From the NCBI RefSeq assembly GCF_000276665.1, contig NW_004955429.1, positions 6,166,088 through 6,230,087 of the forward strand: a stretch of DNA of 64,000 bases. Reading direction: 5' to 3'. The position numbers and the translations under genes were made by a program. Numbering within the stretch: position 1 is the first letter of the stretch; each line of letters opens with the position of its first letter. Origin of the DNA: Chinchilla lanigera. Taxonomy: Eukaryota > Chordata > Mammalia > Rodentia > Chinchillidae. The notes under the pieces are model-generated. The model was not told the DNA's origin, did not search any database, and worked only from the letters and a program-made list of their open reading frames with translations. Positions 23,188 through 34,650 of the stretch are shown here, in pieces.

Positions 23188-24190
23188 AAAAATTTTGTTA
23201 GTAAAGTCCTTTACTATTCAGTAAAACCCTCCTTAATTTCACTAATTATCTTATGAATTCACTTATGTATTTCTTGTTTGATATTTTCAAACATTTTGAC
23301 CATTTGGTGTTTTAGCTCTTTGTCTGTAACTTCCTCTACTTCAGTGTCTGGAGATTACCTTTTGTGGAATTAAGAGTTTCTGAAAGCATCTTGTTTCCTT
23401 GCTTTCTCGTATTTCTATTGTTTTTGTGCTTCAGGTTGAAGATCAGTTAGGATAGAATAACTCTCTCCCTACTTTGGAGACCTCTTTAGTTAGATTCTGT
23501 CTTCTTATGAAGTGTGGTTATATTTTGGTGTTTATACCCCTCTTCAACATACTCAGCATAATTTTTAAAGATATCTTCAGTATCCAGCCTTGTTCTAGGA
23601 GCTTGACCTTCAGTGACTAGTCCACCTTTTCTCTGAGACTGCCTGTTGCTGCCATCCAGGTACTGTGATAGGTCTGCCCCTCCTCCAGACCCTGAAGGGT
23701 AACTATTCTGTGACTTCTGAGTCCCAGAGTAGCTGGTCTTGAACAGCCCCTTCCCAAAATGGCTTCCCAATACGGCAGGTTCTGCTTGGGATTTCTTATT
23801 AATTCTAGCCTGCTATATGGAAGGAATCACTATCACAGTAAAATCTTATACTATATTCACAGATTACATAACTCTAGGCTTTTCTTAGGGGTAGTACTGC
23901 CAGTTTGCTGTTTTTCCCTGGGACTGCAGCCCTCCTTGAGCTTACCTTGTGCTTCTGGACTCAGATTTCCCTCCCTGGGAGCTGAGGTTAGCATTCTGGA
24001 CTGCTTTGTTCTTTCCTTTCTGTTGTCTTCTGTTTCTCTAGTTCCTCTGTGATTTCTAGTTTTCCTCTCACCTCTTTCTTGATTCTCAGAGCTCCTCTTT
24101 CTCTCCCTCACTAAGTTGTTATTTCCCAGGTGTTTGGATTCCAGTCCTAGAGAGGCTGTAATATGCTGCCAGCCTTTATTCTACCATTTT

Positions 24191-25077
24191 TTGACTTCCC
24201 TGAACATTCTTAATGAAGCAACAAAGAACACTGTGTAAATTAGAAAAAGAATCTTTGAAGAGTTTGATCAATCCCAGTGTCAAAAGATACTTTAAGAATA
24301 TTGTCTGAGAATGTGTATCTCTCAGGTCATCCTGCTATTGAATGTAAATGTAGAGCAATAGGAGGTATTTAATTTTAAAATTTTTACAAAAGAGTAAATG
24401 TAGTCCACACTATGCCACATGGATATTTTAAATTTTTCAATTAAGATCTGACATCGATCATTTTGACTGGCACAGTCATGTGCCCAGACCCTTCTAAAGG
24501 GCATTGGAACAATTTAATAAGTTAAATCCATCAAAAATAACCTATCAAACAGATGACAAAAGAACCTTTGCTTTGAAGCTTGAAAAAAAATTGCTTCTCA
24601 CTGTGAAAAATAGTCTGTCTTTAAGATCTGTTTCATGTTTCTTCAAACGTTTCATGTCAACTTTTCCCCAAAGCAAAATTTGAGATGAAGTTGTATAATT
24701 TATTGTCATACTTTAAACATATTATATGTATTCTTCTCTTTGATACCTTTTTTCCTCTTATGTCTCTGAAAACAGTGAGATCAGTAGGAATCACCTCTTC
24801 CTGTGGATAATGGAAAGGTAGGTTTGCAGAAAGTAGAATAGTAAGAGGAGGATAAGGGAGAAGACAGAATGAGGAAAGAGGAAGGTAAAGCTGCAGAATG
24901 AAAGTTTTGCACGTTTCAGAGCGGCAATCTAAAGGATTTGGGTTTTGAGCTCAAAAACAGGAGCTCAACCCACAATTAAATATTATAAATATCAGTGAGT
25001 TACAGTCCTGGACTGTAGTGTAACTTTACCAAATCAAACCAAGTCCAACATTCTGTTTCATACAAAAAAAGAGAAGT
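24191..25077. other. Unclassified AT-rich sequence
   Basis: No gene or repeat that I can support. A purine-rich patch lies at about 24830-24900. Confidence 0.5.
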
Positions 25078-25240
25078 CATATTAATTGAGTTTCTCTTGG
25101 GTACCAGAAACTACAGCAGTTAGGCCTTCATGGATTTAATTTTATGTCATCTTCATTATAACTCCATGAAGCACATTCCCTTCCCAATACACAGATCAGG
25201 AAACTGTAACTTGAATAAATTATAAGAGAAATCTTACAAT
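25078..25240 (-). mobile_element. MIR SINE
   Basis: Reverse MIR: 'atttaattttatgtcatctt', 'ataactccatgaagcaca', 'acacagatcaggaaactgta'. Confidence 0.8.
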
Positions 25241-25327
25241 CTTATAATGTTTGTAGTTGAGCTGAGCTAACAGTTCTTCCACAATAAAAGTCAACCTACT
25301 TTGACATACAAGTTTCATTTCTGGGCT

Positions 25328-25393
25328 ACCTAAGGCTGTAGCTCAGTACTCTTGTTTTGAAACCCTGTGTTTGATCACTGGTGCCACAAAACA
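25328..25393 (+). mobile_element. Degenerate ID SINE
   Basis: 'ctaaggctgtagctcagtac', 'aaaccctgtgtttgatcact' and 'ggtgccacaaaac' keep the order of ID landmarks but are heavily diverged. Confidence 0.5.
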
Positions 25394-25400
25394 GGTTCTG

Positions 25401-27805
25401 TTTTCTCTAGGGCTTGCTTTTGCCCAATTAGGGTCCCAAGCAAATCAATAGCATATAAAGCAACCTGATAGTGAACATCCTGTCAATTTGAGTCTTTTAA
25501 GCTATAAATTAAAGGAAATCAATGAGGAAATGCATCCAAATGGGACAAAGACAAAAATCAGTGGCTTTAGTGAGATGTTTTAAACGATGCATTGAACCAC
25601 TCAATTCATGGCTCTTTACCTTTGTTTAGATCAGGAGATCCTTTGAGTCTCTGATGACAGCTACAAAGCTGGATATTTACATGACCTTTTGGAAGGCTGA
25701 AAGTTCACCACTTAAGGTGGTGTGGATTATTAAACCCTACACAATATTGTTCAGTGTAAAATGCAGTTAAATATAAAAATACTGATGCATATAAGTGAAG
25801 GAGTTTTCAGGTATCTCTGTGTACTCTGTGAACATAAATTGCCTGGAACTTGATCACCATGATGGCATAACATTTGAACAGATCTATCAACATAAGGGTT
25901 AATAGAGAGCCCAGATCATAAATCCACCCATCTCAAGTAAAAGCCTTACAGAAAGGACATTGATGGTATGTAAAACCATGGGCATCATCCTACCCCTCAA
26001 AGTTCTCCAGGAATAGAGCCTCTTGTGAATGCAAATTTAGTTATTTGACTTCACAGTCCCCACTACGTGAATTTACAGCCAAATTATTTTATGCAAATTG
26101 ATGCAGGACTGAGCAAGCCAAGCCCTGGAGCCAACACCTGGCAAAGCCTGGCCCTCCAAGTACCAGTCAGCTCCCTTCTAAAGGGGAAGGAAGTTATTAG
26201 AGGAACAGGAACTTCCTCGCCCACCACCAACTTTCTTCCCAGAAAAAATGTGAAATCTTGTGAAAGGCAACAGTTGAGACAAAAAGACAGGAATAAAAGT
26301 TGAGAGGTTGCTGTGAATAAGATAAAGCATTTTACGAGCTTACTAGGCATTATGCACATTCTTAGGGTAGAAAATCTGCCCAAAAATTGACCTAGAAGCC
26401 CAGCACCTTAGGAAAGCAAACCTGGTGATGAATTAGTGTACTATATATAGCCCATAGTTATTTTTTGCTTTCCACATTTTCATGTAATATATTAGTTAAT
26501 GTCCCAGACGCAGCAAGGAATTTCTATCCATGAATCTGCCACCAATTTGCTCTGAAAATTCAAGAACTCCCTGAAATATGACTCACATAAAAAGAGAGAC
26601 TTAATGGGATTCCTTGATTTTCTAATATTGTAAGTGTTTGTGATGCACTGCAGATACACATGGAGAATTATACTGTGGCACAACAAAAACAGGAAATAGG
26701 AAACTGCTGCAGCAACTAAAATGAGGATTATTCTCTTCTCCCAGCCTTACTATCCAGTAAAGGCATAAGCAGAAGTCAGTCTTCCTGTGGGAAAATAATC
26801 AGATCTCCAGATGCGTAGGTCTTTTCCGCTTCTGTTTGAAATTAAAGCCTTGAGATATGATCAGATATAGGTAAATTATCAGGTAGGCCATTTACTCCCA
26901 GCACCATCTTAACTCTCCCGCTCTTAGGTCCCAACTTTGGAGCCTCATGAGCTATGTCCTTCCACAGGCCACAAGAGTGGGGCTGGCTGTTCCTTTGTGA
27001 GCTCACAGTGCCTACTCTTACTTCTGCTTCGTGTCTTCCACTACCTCTGACAATGGAGCACAGGCTTCGTGTGGGTGAGAAGGGCCCTGCGTTCCATAGT
27101 TCCATCCCAGGCAAAGGGAAGCGGGGGGGATGGAGGGAGGAGGAGGGAGAGGGGAAGAGAGAGAACTGGTGGGAAGTTGGGAGCAGTCAAATGAAATCTA
27201 CAAAAAAAAAGAAAACAATTTTACCTTGAGAGATACCTGGGCACACAGATCCAATCTGCTAAAGTAATTTCTACACTGGTTTTGTGCGGTTTCTTCCTTT
27301 TCTCCTTTCCTAAATCCAGAGAAACTCTAAATGTTCCCTCCTGGCCCCACCCAGGAGCATGACAGCTTCTCTGGAAATAACTGGAACTCCAGCAGTTGAG
27401 ATAAGGGCTAAACTTTTGTGACTGCCTGTTATTCATAACTCAGTAACTGTTTATGTTGGTAAGATTTCTAAAATTCCATCCCTAAAATTGTGGCAAATAA
27501 CTCCTTTCTCAAATACAGTATCAAGAGTCTGCCTAAACATCAAATTGAGAAAGAGTACACAGTCTTCTTTGAAACATTTCGCTCTTTCATTTCTTCTGCT
27601 CTTCTGAAAAAGTCCAAGAGGAGGAAGAGGAGAAGGAAGCAGAAAAAATGAAAGAGATTCTTAATGCTGAGTCACCTAATGATTTACAAGCCTATGATCT
27701 GGGAGATCATCTAATTGTGATGTTTCTATGTCCCCTCCAGCTTTTAAACTGCGAGCTGCAAGTTATAAAAACAAGATCTGAAAATTTTTAAAAATTACTC
27801 AATAT
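25401..27805. other. About 2.4 kb without recognisable repeats
   Basis: Frames at 26067-26303, 26084-26383, 26842-27114 and 26954-27229 overlap on opposite strands and lack motifs. 27110-27180 is a G-rich purine tract. One of the cleanest unique stretches in the window. Confidence 0.5.
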
Positions 27806-27824
27806 TAGAAGCTTATAGGCAAGG

Positions 27825-27925
27825 GGGCTGGGGATTTAGCTCAGCGGTACAGCGCCTGCCTGGCAAGCACAAGGTCGTGAGTTCGATTCCCAGTACCAGA
27901 AGAAAACACACACACACAAAAAAAA
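27825..27925 (+). mobile_element. ID SINE inserted at the 5' edge of a B1
   Basis: Body 'tagctcagcggtacagcgcc' and 'gtgagttcgattcccagtac', then a CA/A tail. Flanked by 19-bp duplications at 27806-27824 and 27926-27944 with one difference. The duplicated block ends with the first seven bases of the adjacent B1, so the ID came later. Confidence 0.95.
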
Positions 27926-27937
27926 TAGAAGTTTATA

Positions 27938-28072
27938 GGCAAGGCGTAGTGGTATGCACTTGTAATCCCAGCACTCGGGAAGCTGAAGCAGGAAGATCAC
28001 TGCAAGTTCAAGGCCAGCCTGGGCTACACAATGAGTATAAGCCCAGCCTGGATTGAGTGTTTCAAAAAGAAA
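27938..28072 (+). mobile_element. B1 SINE
   Basis: 'ggcaaggcgtagtggtatgc', 'tgtaatcccagcactcggga', 'ggccagcctgggctacacaa' and a second shortened 'agcccagcctgga'. Its first bases are also present left of the ID at 27818-27824. Confidence 0.9.
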
Positions 28073-29049
28073 GAAAAGAGGCTTATATATGTATAATGCA
28101 CATACATATACACATATGGAAAGTATCTATGCATATGTATATATATGAATATGTGTAGATTCAGAACACATGTACCCATAAATGCACAGTGTATTTTGTT
28201 CTAACTCTACATAGTTTATCATTTAATTTACCCATATTAATGCATAATATCATTTAGTAAGTGTCCACATAGGCATACTAACATTTTACTGCTGGTCACA
28301 GGTGATCAAAATTAGCCTACATGGTTAACACTGGACTGAACCCAAATATTATGGCTGTCATCATGTACTATCCAGTTCTATTAACACTGCAACCTTTAAA
28401 CCTGTTTAACTGTCAAGGGAAGTAAAATATACCGTTATCATCTCTCATGACCTGATTTCAGCTCTAATTCCATCTGTGGCTTAACAAAAGTTATTTTTAT
28501 TATAGGCTATAGCAACAATAACCAAAATGCCTAACATAGTTTTTCAAGTATCTAGAATCATCTTAACCTGAACTATTAAATGGTGCCTCTGTACTGGATG
28601 GGCAGAAGTTCCAATTTCTAGACACGAAACTGGAGAGTAGAGACCTCATCACAAACTTGAGAGAAGACTGTGTGGTTTTCCCTGGTAGTTGTTGCTGTTG
28701 TTGTTGTTGTGCTGCTGTTTCTTAGTCTCATCCTCAGCGATGGAAGCTACATTAAGGAGATCTAGGAAATTATTCATAGGACAAAAATATATATATATGT
28801 ATATATATATATGTATATATATATAAAGGAAAGTAGAAAATGTCCCAGACATTTCCATTTGCCTAGGGAAAGCTGGACTTCTCTAGTTATGTGACCCTCC
28901 CCTCGGTTCTGTGCCAAATCACCATGAGCAGACACATCGTCTTCTCCCCAACATGACTTCACTCTCTGAAACTCACTGTCAGTCCCTTCAAGATATGTTT
29001 CCTCTGTACAAGTCAGCCACAGATCAGATCAAGGGAGGAACAGTGGGGC
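28073..29049. other. AT-rich unclassified sequence
   Basis: 28080-28160 is a degenerate AT/CATA repeat, probably grown from the B1 tail. The rest shows no gene or repeat; a short GTT repeat lies at about 28687-28708. Confidence 0.5.
28786..28826. repeat. (AT)n with TGTA interruptions
   Basis: Alternating AT broken by two 'atgtat' units. It accounts for the tyrosine-isoleucine repeats in two chance antisense frames. Confidence 0.95.
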
Positions 29050-29220
29050 AGTGGGAAGAGTCCAGAATCAAGTACAGCTGAATTTCAGTCCCATTTTTAC
29101 CACTCATGGGCACATTTCTGAACCTCAATTTTTTCATCTGCCTAATGGGCTGTTGGTGTGTTGTTTTTATGTGATATGTCCAGCATACAGTGGTAAGGTT
29201 GCCTGAGTATTGTCAGAATG
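29050..29220 (+). mobile_element. MIR SINE
   Basis: Forward MIR: 'gctgaatttcagtcccattt', 'tgaacctcaattttttcatc', 'tgcctaatgggctgttggtg'. Confidence 0.75.
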
Positions 29221-29501
29221 GTCACGGTATAACGATGCAAGAACTCCATTCACCCTTGTCTATGCTCTGTGGTCTGTGAGGATTTGATGGCTTAGGTACG
29301 GAATAGGTGAGGTGCACATTACATGTTCTTCTAATAAGTAGAGTTCTGAGTAGGAATGGGATCATGTAATATGGAGCTTGAACTTTTACCCAATAAATGA
29401 ACATAGTTAAATGTTAGTAAAATGATTTGGTGAGCAGTGTGGAATTTGGTGCTCTTGATGGTCCCCCATTAGATGCTCTCGGCTCAAGCCTGGACATCTG
29501 C

Positions 29502-29893
29502 TGTGTTTTGACTATCCCCCTCACAAAAATTTAAATGCCACTGTAATATTAATATTAGGACCTTTAGGAGGTGATTGGGCCACGAAGGACTCAAGAATGG
29601 CTGAATGTCGTTATCACAGGACTGGGTTGGTTATCACAGAAGTGGCTCTGTTGTAAGTCTCTCTCTTTCTCATTCTCTCCCCCTCTCCTCCCTCTCCCTC
29701 TTCCTCTTCCCTTTCCTCTCCCTCTCTCCCTCCCTGTGATTCCCCTGACATGTTATGATGCAGCAAGATGGCCTTTACCAGATACCAACCTGGAGTTCCC
29801 AGCCTCTAAAACAATGAGACATACACTTCCTTTCTTTATAAATTACCCAATCTGTGGTATTCTGTTATAGCAACATAAAATGGACTAAATATA
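29502..29893 (+). mobile_element. MaLR LTR (MLT1/MST-like)
   Basis: Starts 'tgtgttttgactatccccct', has 'ttaggaggtgattgggccac', 'gttatgatgcagcaagatgg', and ends 'ctgttatagcaacataaaat' plus 'ggactaaata', in the order of the MaLR LTR consensus. A TC-rich stretch at 29657-29740 lies in the middle. Confidence 0.85.
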
Positions 29894-30394
29894 AGGACAA
29901 TTTCGTTAATATTTTGAAAGTTCAGCTTCCTCATATATAAAAATACCTCACTCATCTTTTAGAACTGCTATAAGCATTAAAATCAGGTAATATATATAAA
30001 AGAGCTGCTTCCTAGTTCAAGACAAATGATGGTATTTGTTGCAAACATTAAATAGTCATTCAGCAATGATGTTCATATCTTGCTATAAAATCACTCTCTT
30101 GTCACTGAATTTAATGTAAGGCAGGTCTTTCTCAGAGCTCATCAAAGGTAATTTACATAATAAAATATCTCATTGACCTCATTTTAAGAGGAAGTAGAAT
30201 ATGGATAAGAACACTTATACACAGAGAATCCCAGCTCTCATGTTTACTATGCCATGTGATGGAAATCATTTTCACATTATACTTCAAAGTAATTAACACA
30301 AGCTCAGTAATGAATTCACTGAATATGATTGTTAGATAAAATACTTGCCTGTTTTAAGATGCTTTTTCTCATATTAAAAAAAACTATGTGCCTA
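29894..30394. other. Unclassified AT-rich sequence
   Basis: No gene or repeat that I can name. Confidence 0.5.
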
Positions 30395-30803
30395 TGTGAA
30401 TCTCACTACTCAGAGGTAACCATTATTGATATTTTAGGTTACAACCTTGCTATCTTGTTAAAATATATCAATATGTGCAGAGAAACATGGTCACATAAAT
30501 TTTGGCTATAGAGCTTGTAAAAAGCTAGGTTATCTGAACTTCATTTGATTTATAATGTTTTTCCACTCAGTAATACATCCCAAATGTCTCATGTAATCAC
30601 AACAACATTTTAATGACTTTGTAATATTCTGTTGAAGACTTGTCCTGGGTACTTATTCAATCTGGCCTTTCCTATGAGTGTTTTACATTTTTCCTATCTT
30701 CCTATTTTGAACAAGAGTGCCAGAACATTTTCGTAGTTATGTCTATCTACACATCCCTGATTATTTCCTTAGAATAAATTTCACATCATTCAAAGAGTAA
30801 GTA

Positions 30804-30834
30804 AGTATTCACTTCAGCAGCACATATACTAATA
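30804..30834 (+). pseudogene. Tailless U6 snRNA retropseudogene (5' fragment)
   Basis: About 30 bases match the 5' end of U6 snRNA in order: 'cacttcagcagcacatatac' corresponds to the 5' stem-loop end, with roughly 25 of 30 positions agreeing with the U6 sequence I recall. It is flanked by 14-bp duplications at 30790-30803 ('tcaaagagtaagta') and 30835-30848 ('tcaaagagtatgta'), one mismatch apart. The second copy continues the host L1 consensus, so the U6 piece is the insert. No A tail and about 75 nt of the 3' part are missing. That fits the known class of tailless retropseudogenes. It cannot make a functional snRNA. Confidence 0.82.
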
Positions 30835-30982
30835 TCAAAGAGTATGTAAAATAATGATTCTGGTAAGTATTGCTAAATTTCCTTTCGGATAATGTCAGTT
30901 GATGCTTATTAGAGAACCACTTTCCCCTTACTAGTTTTTACTATTATATTTTTCTTATTACATATTCACTGCAGAATATTTT

Positions 30983-31111
30983 GTTTGTTTTGTTTTGTTT
31001 TTGAGACAGGGTCTTACTATGTAGTGCAGGCTGGCCTCAAACTCATGGCAATTCTCCTGCCTCAGCCTCACTAGTGTTGGGATTACAGGTGTGCCCCATC
31101 ACACCCACCTA
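30983..31111 (-). mobile_element. B1 SINE
   Basis: Reverse B1: 'tttgagacagggtcttacta', 'caggctggcctcaaactcat', 'ttgggattacaggtgtgccc'. Perfect 11-bp duplications 'cagaatatttt' at 30972-30982 and 31112-31122. Shorter than neighbours: it lacks the second duplicated unit. Confidence 0.95.
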
Positions 31112-31302
31112 CAGAATATTTTAAAAATATAAGCAAGCAGAAAAAAGTAAAAATCCTCATAATCTCACTACATAAAAAATCATTAATACTTCATCATAGT
31201 CAGTATTTATAAATATTTATACTATGATATATACAGTATCTTTCAGTTTTTTGGTGTATCTATCCCATAAATTTGTATAAGCCATTTCATAGTGTTTGGG
31301 TT

Positions 31303-31333
31303 TTTTTGTTTGTTTGTTTGTTTGTTTGTTTTT
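31303..31333. repeat. (GTTT)n microsatellite
   Basis: Seven or so GTTT units inside the old L1 region. Confidence 0.92.
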
Positions 31334-31367
31334 CAAATTTTTCCCTGTAGTTTTATTTATTCATTTC

Positions 31368-31441
31368 TTTTTGGTGCTGGGAATGGAACCCAGAGCCTTG
31401 TACATACTCGGCAAGCACTGTCCCTGAGCTATACCCCCAAT
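31368..31441 (-). mobile_element. ID-like SINE fragment
   Basis: 'ttggtgctgggaatggaacc', 'cagagccttgtacatactcg' and 'gagctatacccccaatc' follow a reverse ID or the ID half of a B4-like element. Confidence 0.75.
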
Positions 31442-31567
31442 CTCCTCTACTTTGCTTCTCTAAATTTTATTTATAATGTATTTTCATGTGTGTTAAGCTT
31501 TTATTTGCATTACTCAAATGTATGCTTTTAAAACTTTGACCTTTGTGTCATGCTTGAAAACGGCTTC

Positions 31568-31572
<5 letters not shown>

Positions 31573-31598
<26 letters not shown>
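31573..31598. repeat. (TG)n microsatellite
   Basis: Thirteen TG dinucleotides. Confidence 0.97.
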
Positions 31599-31708
31599 CT
31601 ATTTTCTTTCTACATTTAGCCCCTCAATGCACTTGGAATCAGTTTGGCATCTATGAGGCTGAAAATCCTTTTCTTTTTTGTTTCAAACAGATAATCAATT
31701 TTTATAAC

Positions 31709-32079
31709 TATCATGGCTTGTGTGGTGCGTGTCTCCCAAAGGCTTCCTGCATGCAGAGAGAGGCCTTTTGGAAGGTGACTGAATTGTGGGAGATACAGCT
31801 CACTGACTTGCTGTGAGAAGGCGGGTTCTGGTCAGAAGAGGCAGGTCACTGCAGCTGTGACCTGGAAGGGTATATCTCCATTCTCAGCTCTTCACTTCTG
31901 TCTGTTCCCTGGTCTCCGTGATGTGAGCAGGTTTTCCTCCCCTGTGCCCCTCTATCATGCTGTTGGGCTTTGGAGCCAGCCAATCATGGACTACTACTGT
32001 GAACCAAAACAAAGCTCCCCTCCTTAAAGTTGTAGGTATTGGGAACTGCGTCTCAGCAACAAGAAAAATGACTAAGACA
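31709..32079 (+). mobile_element. MaLR (MT-like) solo LTR
   Basis: Begins 'tatcatggcttgtgtggtgc', contains 'ccttttggaaggtgactgaa', and ends 'aagaaaaatgactaagaca'. Candidate 5-bp duplications 'ataac' (31704-31708) and 'ataat' (32080-32084). Plus orientation. Confidence 0.82.
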
Positions 32080-32400
32080 ATAATATAGGGATTGTTTTTT
32101 AAAAAGTCATTAGTTCACACTTGATGGAAATGTCTTCATGCTCCTTGTACTTTCATGAAGTTTTGCTCCGTTTAGTTTAGTTCTCTGGCTAGTAATGTAC
32201 CAGACAGCTAAACTGAGTTGAATAAATTGAATAAAGAACTATAGCAAATTCTGCCTTGTTATTCATCCTTGGGACCTTTTCTTGGCTTTGCTAGAGTGCT
32301 TACATTACAAAAATAAAACTACTTTTAAAAATATTTTGACAGTATGTTTAGGCACTTATGGTTCATGCTAAAGTTTTTTTCGTAATTAGAAATAAGCATG
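32080..32400. other. Unclassified AT-rich sequence
   Basis: No gene or repeat identified. Confidence 0.5.
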
Positions 32401-32735
32401 TAGTTGGTCTGTCCGATGTCCTGTCTAGAGCATCTAACACTCTGTTTACAGCCACTTGTTCATGCCTGTGTCTCCACCAGGCTGATCCTCGCAGGAGCAA
32501 AGATTTTATTTAGTTTCTTTTCAAGATTTCCCCTCCACAGGGGCTGGGGATTTAGCTCAGTGGCAAAGTGCCTGCCTGGCAAGCGCAAGGTCGTGAGTTT
32601 GGTTCCCGGTACCAGAGAAAAACAAAAAAAAAACAAAACAAAGATTTCCCCTCCACACTGCATTTGCCACACTCTAGACACTCAAAATTTGTTTCAAAGC
32701 TTGTTAACTAAATAAATTAATGTCTAATTATCATA
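32401..32735 (+). mobile_element. L2 3' fragment, interrupted by ID
   Basis: 'tgtctccaccaggctgatcc', 'aggagcaaagattttattta' before, and 'tttgccacactctagacact' plus 'aactaaataaattaatg' after the ID follow the order of the L2 3' end. Diverged, so tentative. Confidence 0.5.
32540..32640 (+). mobile_element. ID SINE
   Basis: Near-consensus ID with 'tagctcagtggcaaagtgcc' and 'gtgagtttggttcccggtac'. Perfect 17-bp duplications 'aagatttcccctccaca' at 32523-32539 and 32641-32657. Confidence 0.96.
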
Positions 32736-32847
32736 CATCACATTAAATATTTAATGACTCTCTAAGAGATCTCACTTATTGTAATGTGGCTTCTTTTTAA
32801 ATATTGCTATTTCTTTCTTCTTAAAGACAAGGTGTAACCACACAGAG

Positions 32848-32849
<2 letters not shown>

Positions 32850-32884
<35 letters not shown>
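32850..32884. repeat. (CA)n microsatellite
   Basis: About sixteen CA dinucleotides. Confidence 0.97.
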
Positions 32885-32885
<1 letters not shown>

Positions 32886-32894
32886 CTTGACAGG

Positions 32895-33233
32895 TATTGT
32901 GGTTTATATCTAGAATGGCCCTTCAAAGCCTCATGTGATCAGAGGCAGGGTTTGGGGAAGGTGGTGGATCACGGGTGTTGGCAGGAGAGCTGGGTCACTG
33001 TAGGCATGACCTGGAAGGATCCATTTCCCTCCCCACTCCTCCCTTCTCTCTCTACTTCCCTGACATCATGATGTGAGAAGCTTTTCCCAACAAGACCCTT
33101 GACCCTGGTTCCTGCCTTGGAAAAACAAGTCCAGCCAGGTATGGACTAAAAGCATGAGGCAAAATAAACCTCTCCTCCTTGGAGTTTTGGGTGTCAGGTA
33201 ATTTGTTCCAGTGATGAAAAGGTGATGAAGACA
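32895..33233 (+). mobile_element. MaLR (MT-like) LTR
   Basis: 'tattgtggtttatatctaga', 'cccttcaaagcctcatgtga', 'tgggtcactgtaggcatgac', 'aaaataaacctctcctcctt' and terminal 'gtgatgaagaca'. Same general type and orientation as 31709-32079, but a separate insertion. Confidence 0.83.
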
Positions 33234-34049
33234 ATAAGATTCTATACACACATAATCCCATAACCACAAGGAGTTTATGTGAGCAAGACATGAGCCACTC
33301 TAACTTCCCAGACTGGAAAAAAAAAATGGAGGCAAGGGGTAGAAAGAAGCAAGAATATCCAAAAGCACACGGGAAATCAACAATGCTGATTCAAGCTTTG
33401 ATATTTCCTGGGGATAATTTATTTCACTCATTTCCACCAAGGTAGCTAGTAAACCAGAGAAGGCTATGATCCCTTTGCTGTACCTGAGCCTCCAATGCCA
33501 CATCCATTGCATTAGCTCTGCCCAGAGGGAATTCTGCCGAGCCAAGGAAACACACCTCGTGATTCATGGTGGCACAAGCAGGCTTGGTGTTGTCTGCCTC
33601 ACAGATCTGACTCTTCTTCAATTGCCTTTATGATTTCTCATAAGTCTAATTCTTTAAAAATTATTTTAAAATAAGTCATTGAAATCATTTTCCATTTAAA
33701 GATATTGGGTACGTTTCTCTACCCCACCTACCCTCCATCACATGGAGTGCCCAATAATATTACCATTAAATAATCTAGCATTTTATTTCCTCCAAGAACC
33801 ACTGTACACTTAACATATATATCAGAGAATTAGGAAATTTAAAGTATAGGATTTATTATGCATACATCCTGTCCATGGTTTGAAATTCATTAAAAAGAAT
33901 GTTACATAATATCAAACAAAAATTACCTTCAAAACGCAAAAGTGTTTCTGCAACTCAAAGAGTTTTACAAAGCTTTGATATTGAGATTTTTATGCTTGAA
34001 ATTCAGTGCTATACATAAAGCCAACACTTTAATTGTACTTACACACACC
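33234..34049. other. Unclassified sequence
   Basis: No repeat recognised. Overlapping antisense frames at 33300-33545 and 33424-33621 have no motif. Confidence 0.5.
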
Positions 34050-34275
34050 AGGAGCTATTCTATGGGTTTCTCTCATTTGATCCTTAAGATGAATTTTGAG
34101 AACAAATCCTAAGATCCATGTACTATTTGTACCCCCTTTTTACATATTAAGAACTTGAAGCATAGAGAGGTTAAGTGATCTGCCCAGGAGACATAACCAG
34201 AATATACAGACCTGAGGAAAAAAACCTAAGCAGTTTTTGTTTCATAGCCACACGCTTAGCCCTGTGCTGTACACT
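34050..34275 (-). mobile_element. MIR SINE
   Basis: Reverse MIR: 'ccaggagctattctatgggt', 'ctcatttgatccttaagatg', 'gaagcatagagaggttaagt', 'gatctgcccaggagacataa'. Confidence 0.85.
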
Positions 34276-34650
34276 GATTCTGGTCTTAAAGAAATATTAG
34301 AGACCATCATGGAAAGAGCACTACGTTGGCAGCACTCACAAGACTACTGAACCTACATCTTGAACATCAAGAACTTTATTTGAAATTGCTGCTAGGTTCA
34401 CCTAAAGATCGGTTAGTGATGAAACATAACTAATGCACTTGGAAATGAGAGCATCTGAAGCTCAGAGCTGAAAACACTTACATTTTACCACAGTGTTTTA
34501 CTGTGTGTCCAAGTGTGTTTTGTGATGTTGTAACAAAATTCCTGAAACCGAGTTATTTATAAAGAACAGAAGTTTATGTCCTCACAGTTGGGAAGTTCGA
34601 GATAGTGGGCTCAGCTGTCCGGCGAGTGCCGCTCTCTGCTTCTAAGGTGG

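Larger units (their letters stand above)
19140..24190 (-). mobile_element. LINE-1, antisense, about 5 kb, longest in window
   Basis: Runs 3' to 5' across the plus strand: ORF2 C-terminal end at 19140-19700 ('ctaagtagtactccattatc'), through the RT and endonuclease regions (20200-21900; 'gttgaagtcccccattatga'), and on to sequence resembling the ORF1/5' part (22080-24190). Many stops in all frames; not active. Two IDs and one B1 are nested inside. The 5' boundary is uncertain. The upstream part resembles HAL1/old L1M sequence, so a composite of two elements is possible. Confidence 0.85.
30395..31560 (-). mobile_element. Old LINE-1 (L1M-type) 3' region, antisense
   Basis: 'ctgattatttccttagaata' followed by 'aaatttcacatcattcaaagag' region and 'attgctaaatttcctttcgg' are typical of the reverse strand of mammalian-wide L1M 3' UTRs. 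The element is interrupted by a U6 retrocopy, a B1 and an ID-like fragment. The portion after 31113 is less certain. Confidence 0.72.

Noticed and set aside
31709..33233. Two same-strand MaLR LTRs as one MaLR provirus
   Set aside because: The 800 bp between them is L2-like, ID and microsatellite sequence, and the LTRs are of different subtypes.
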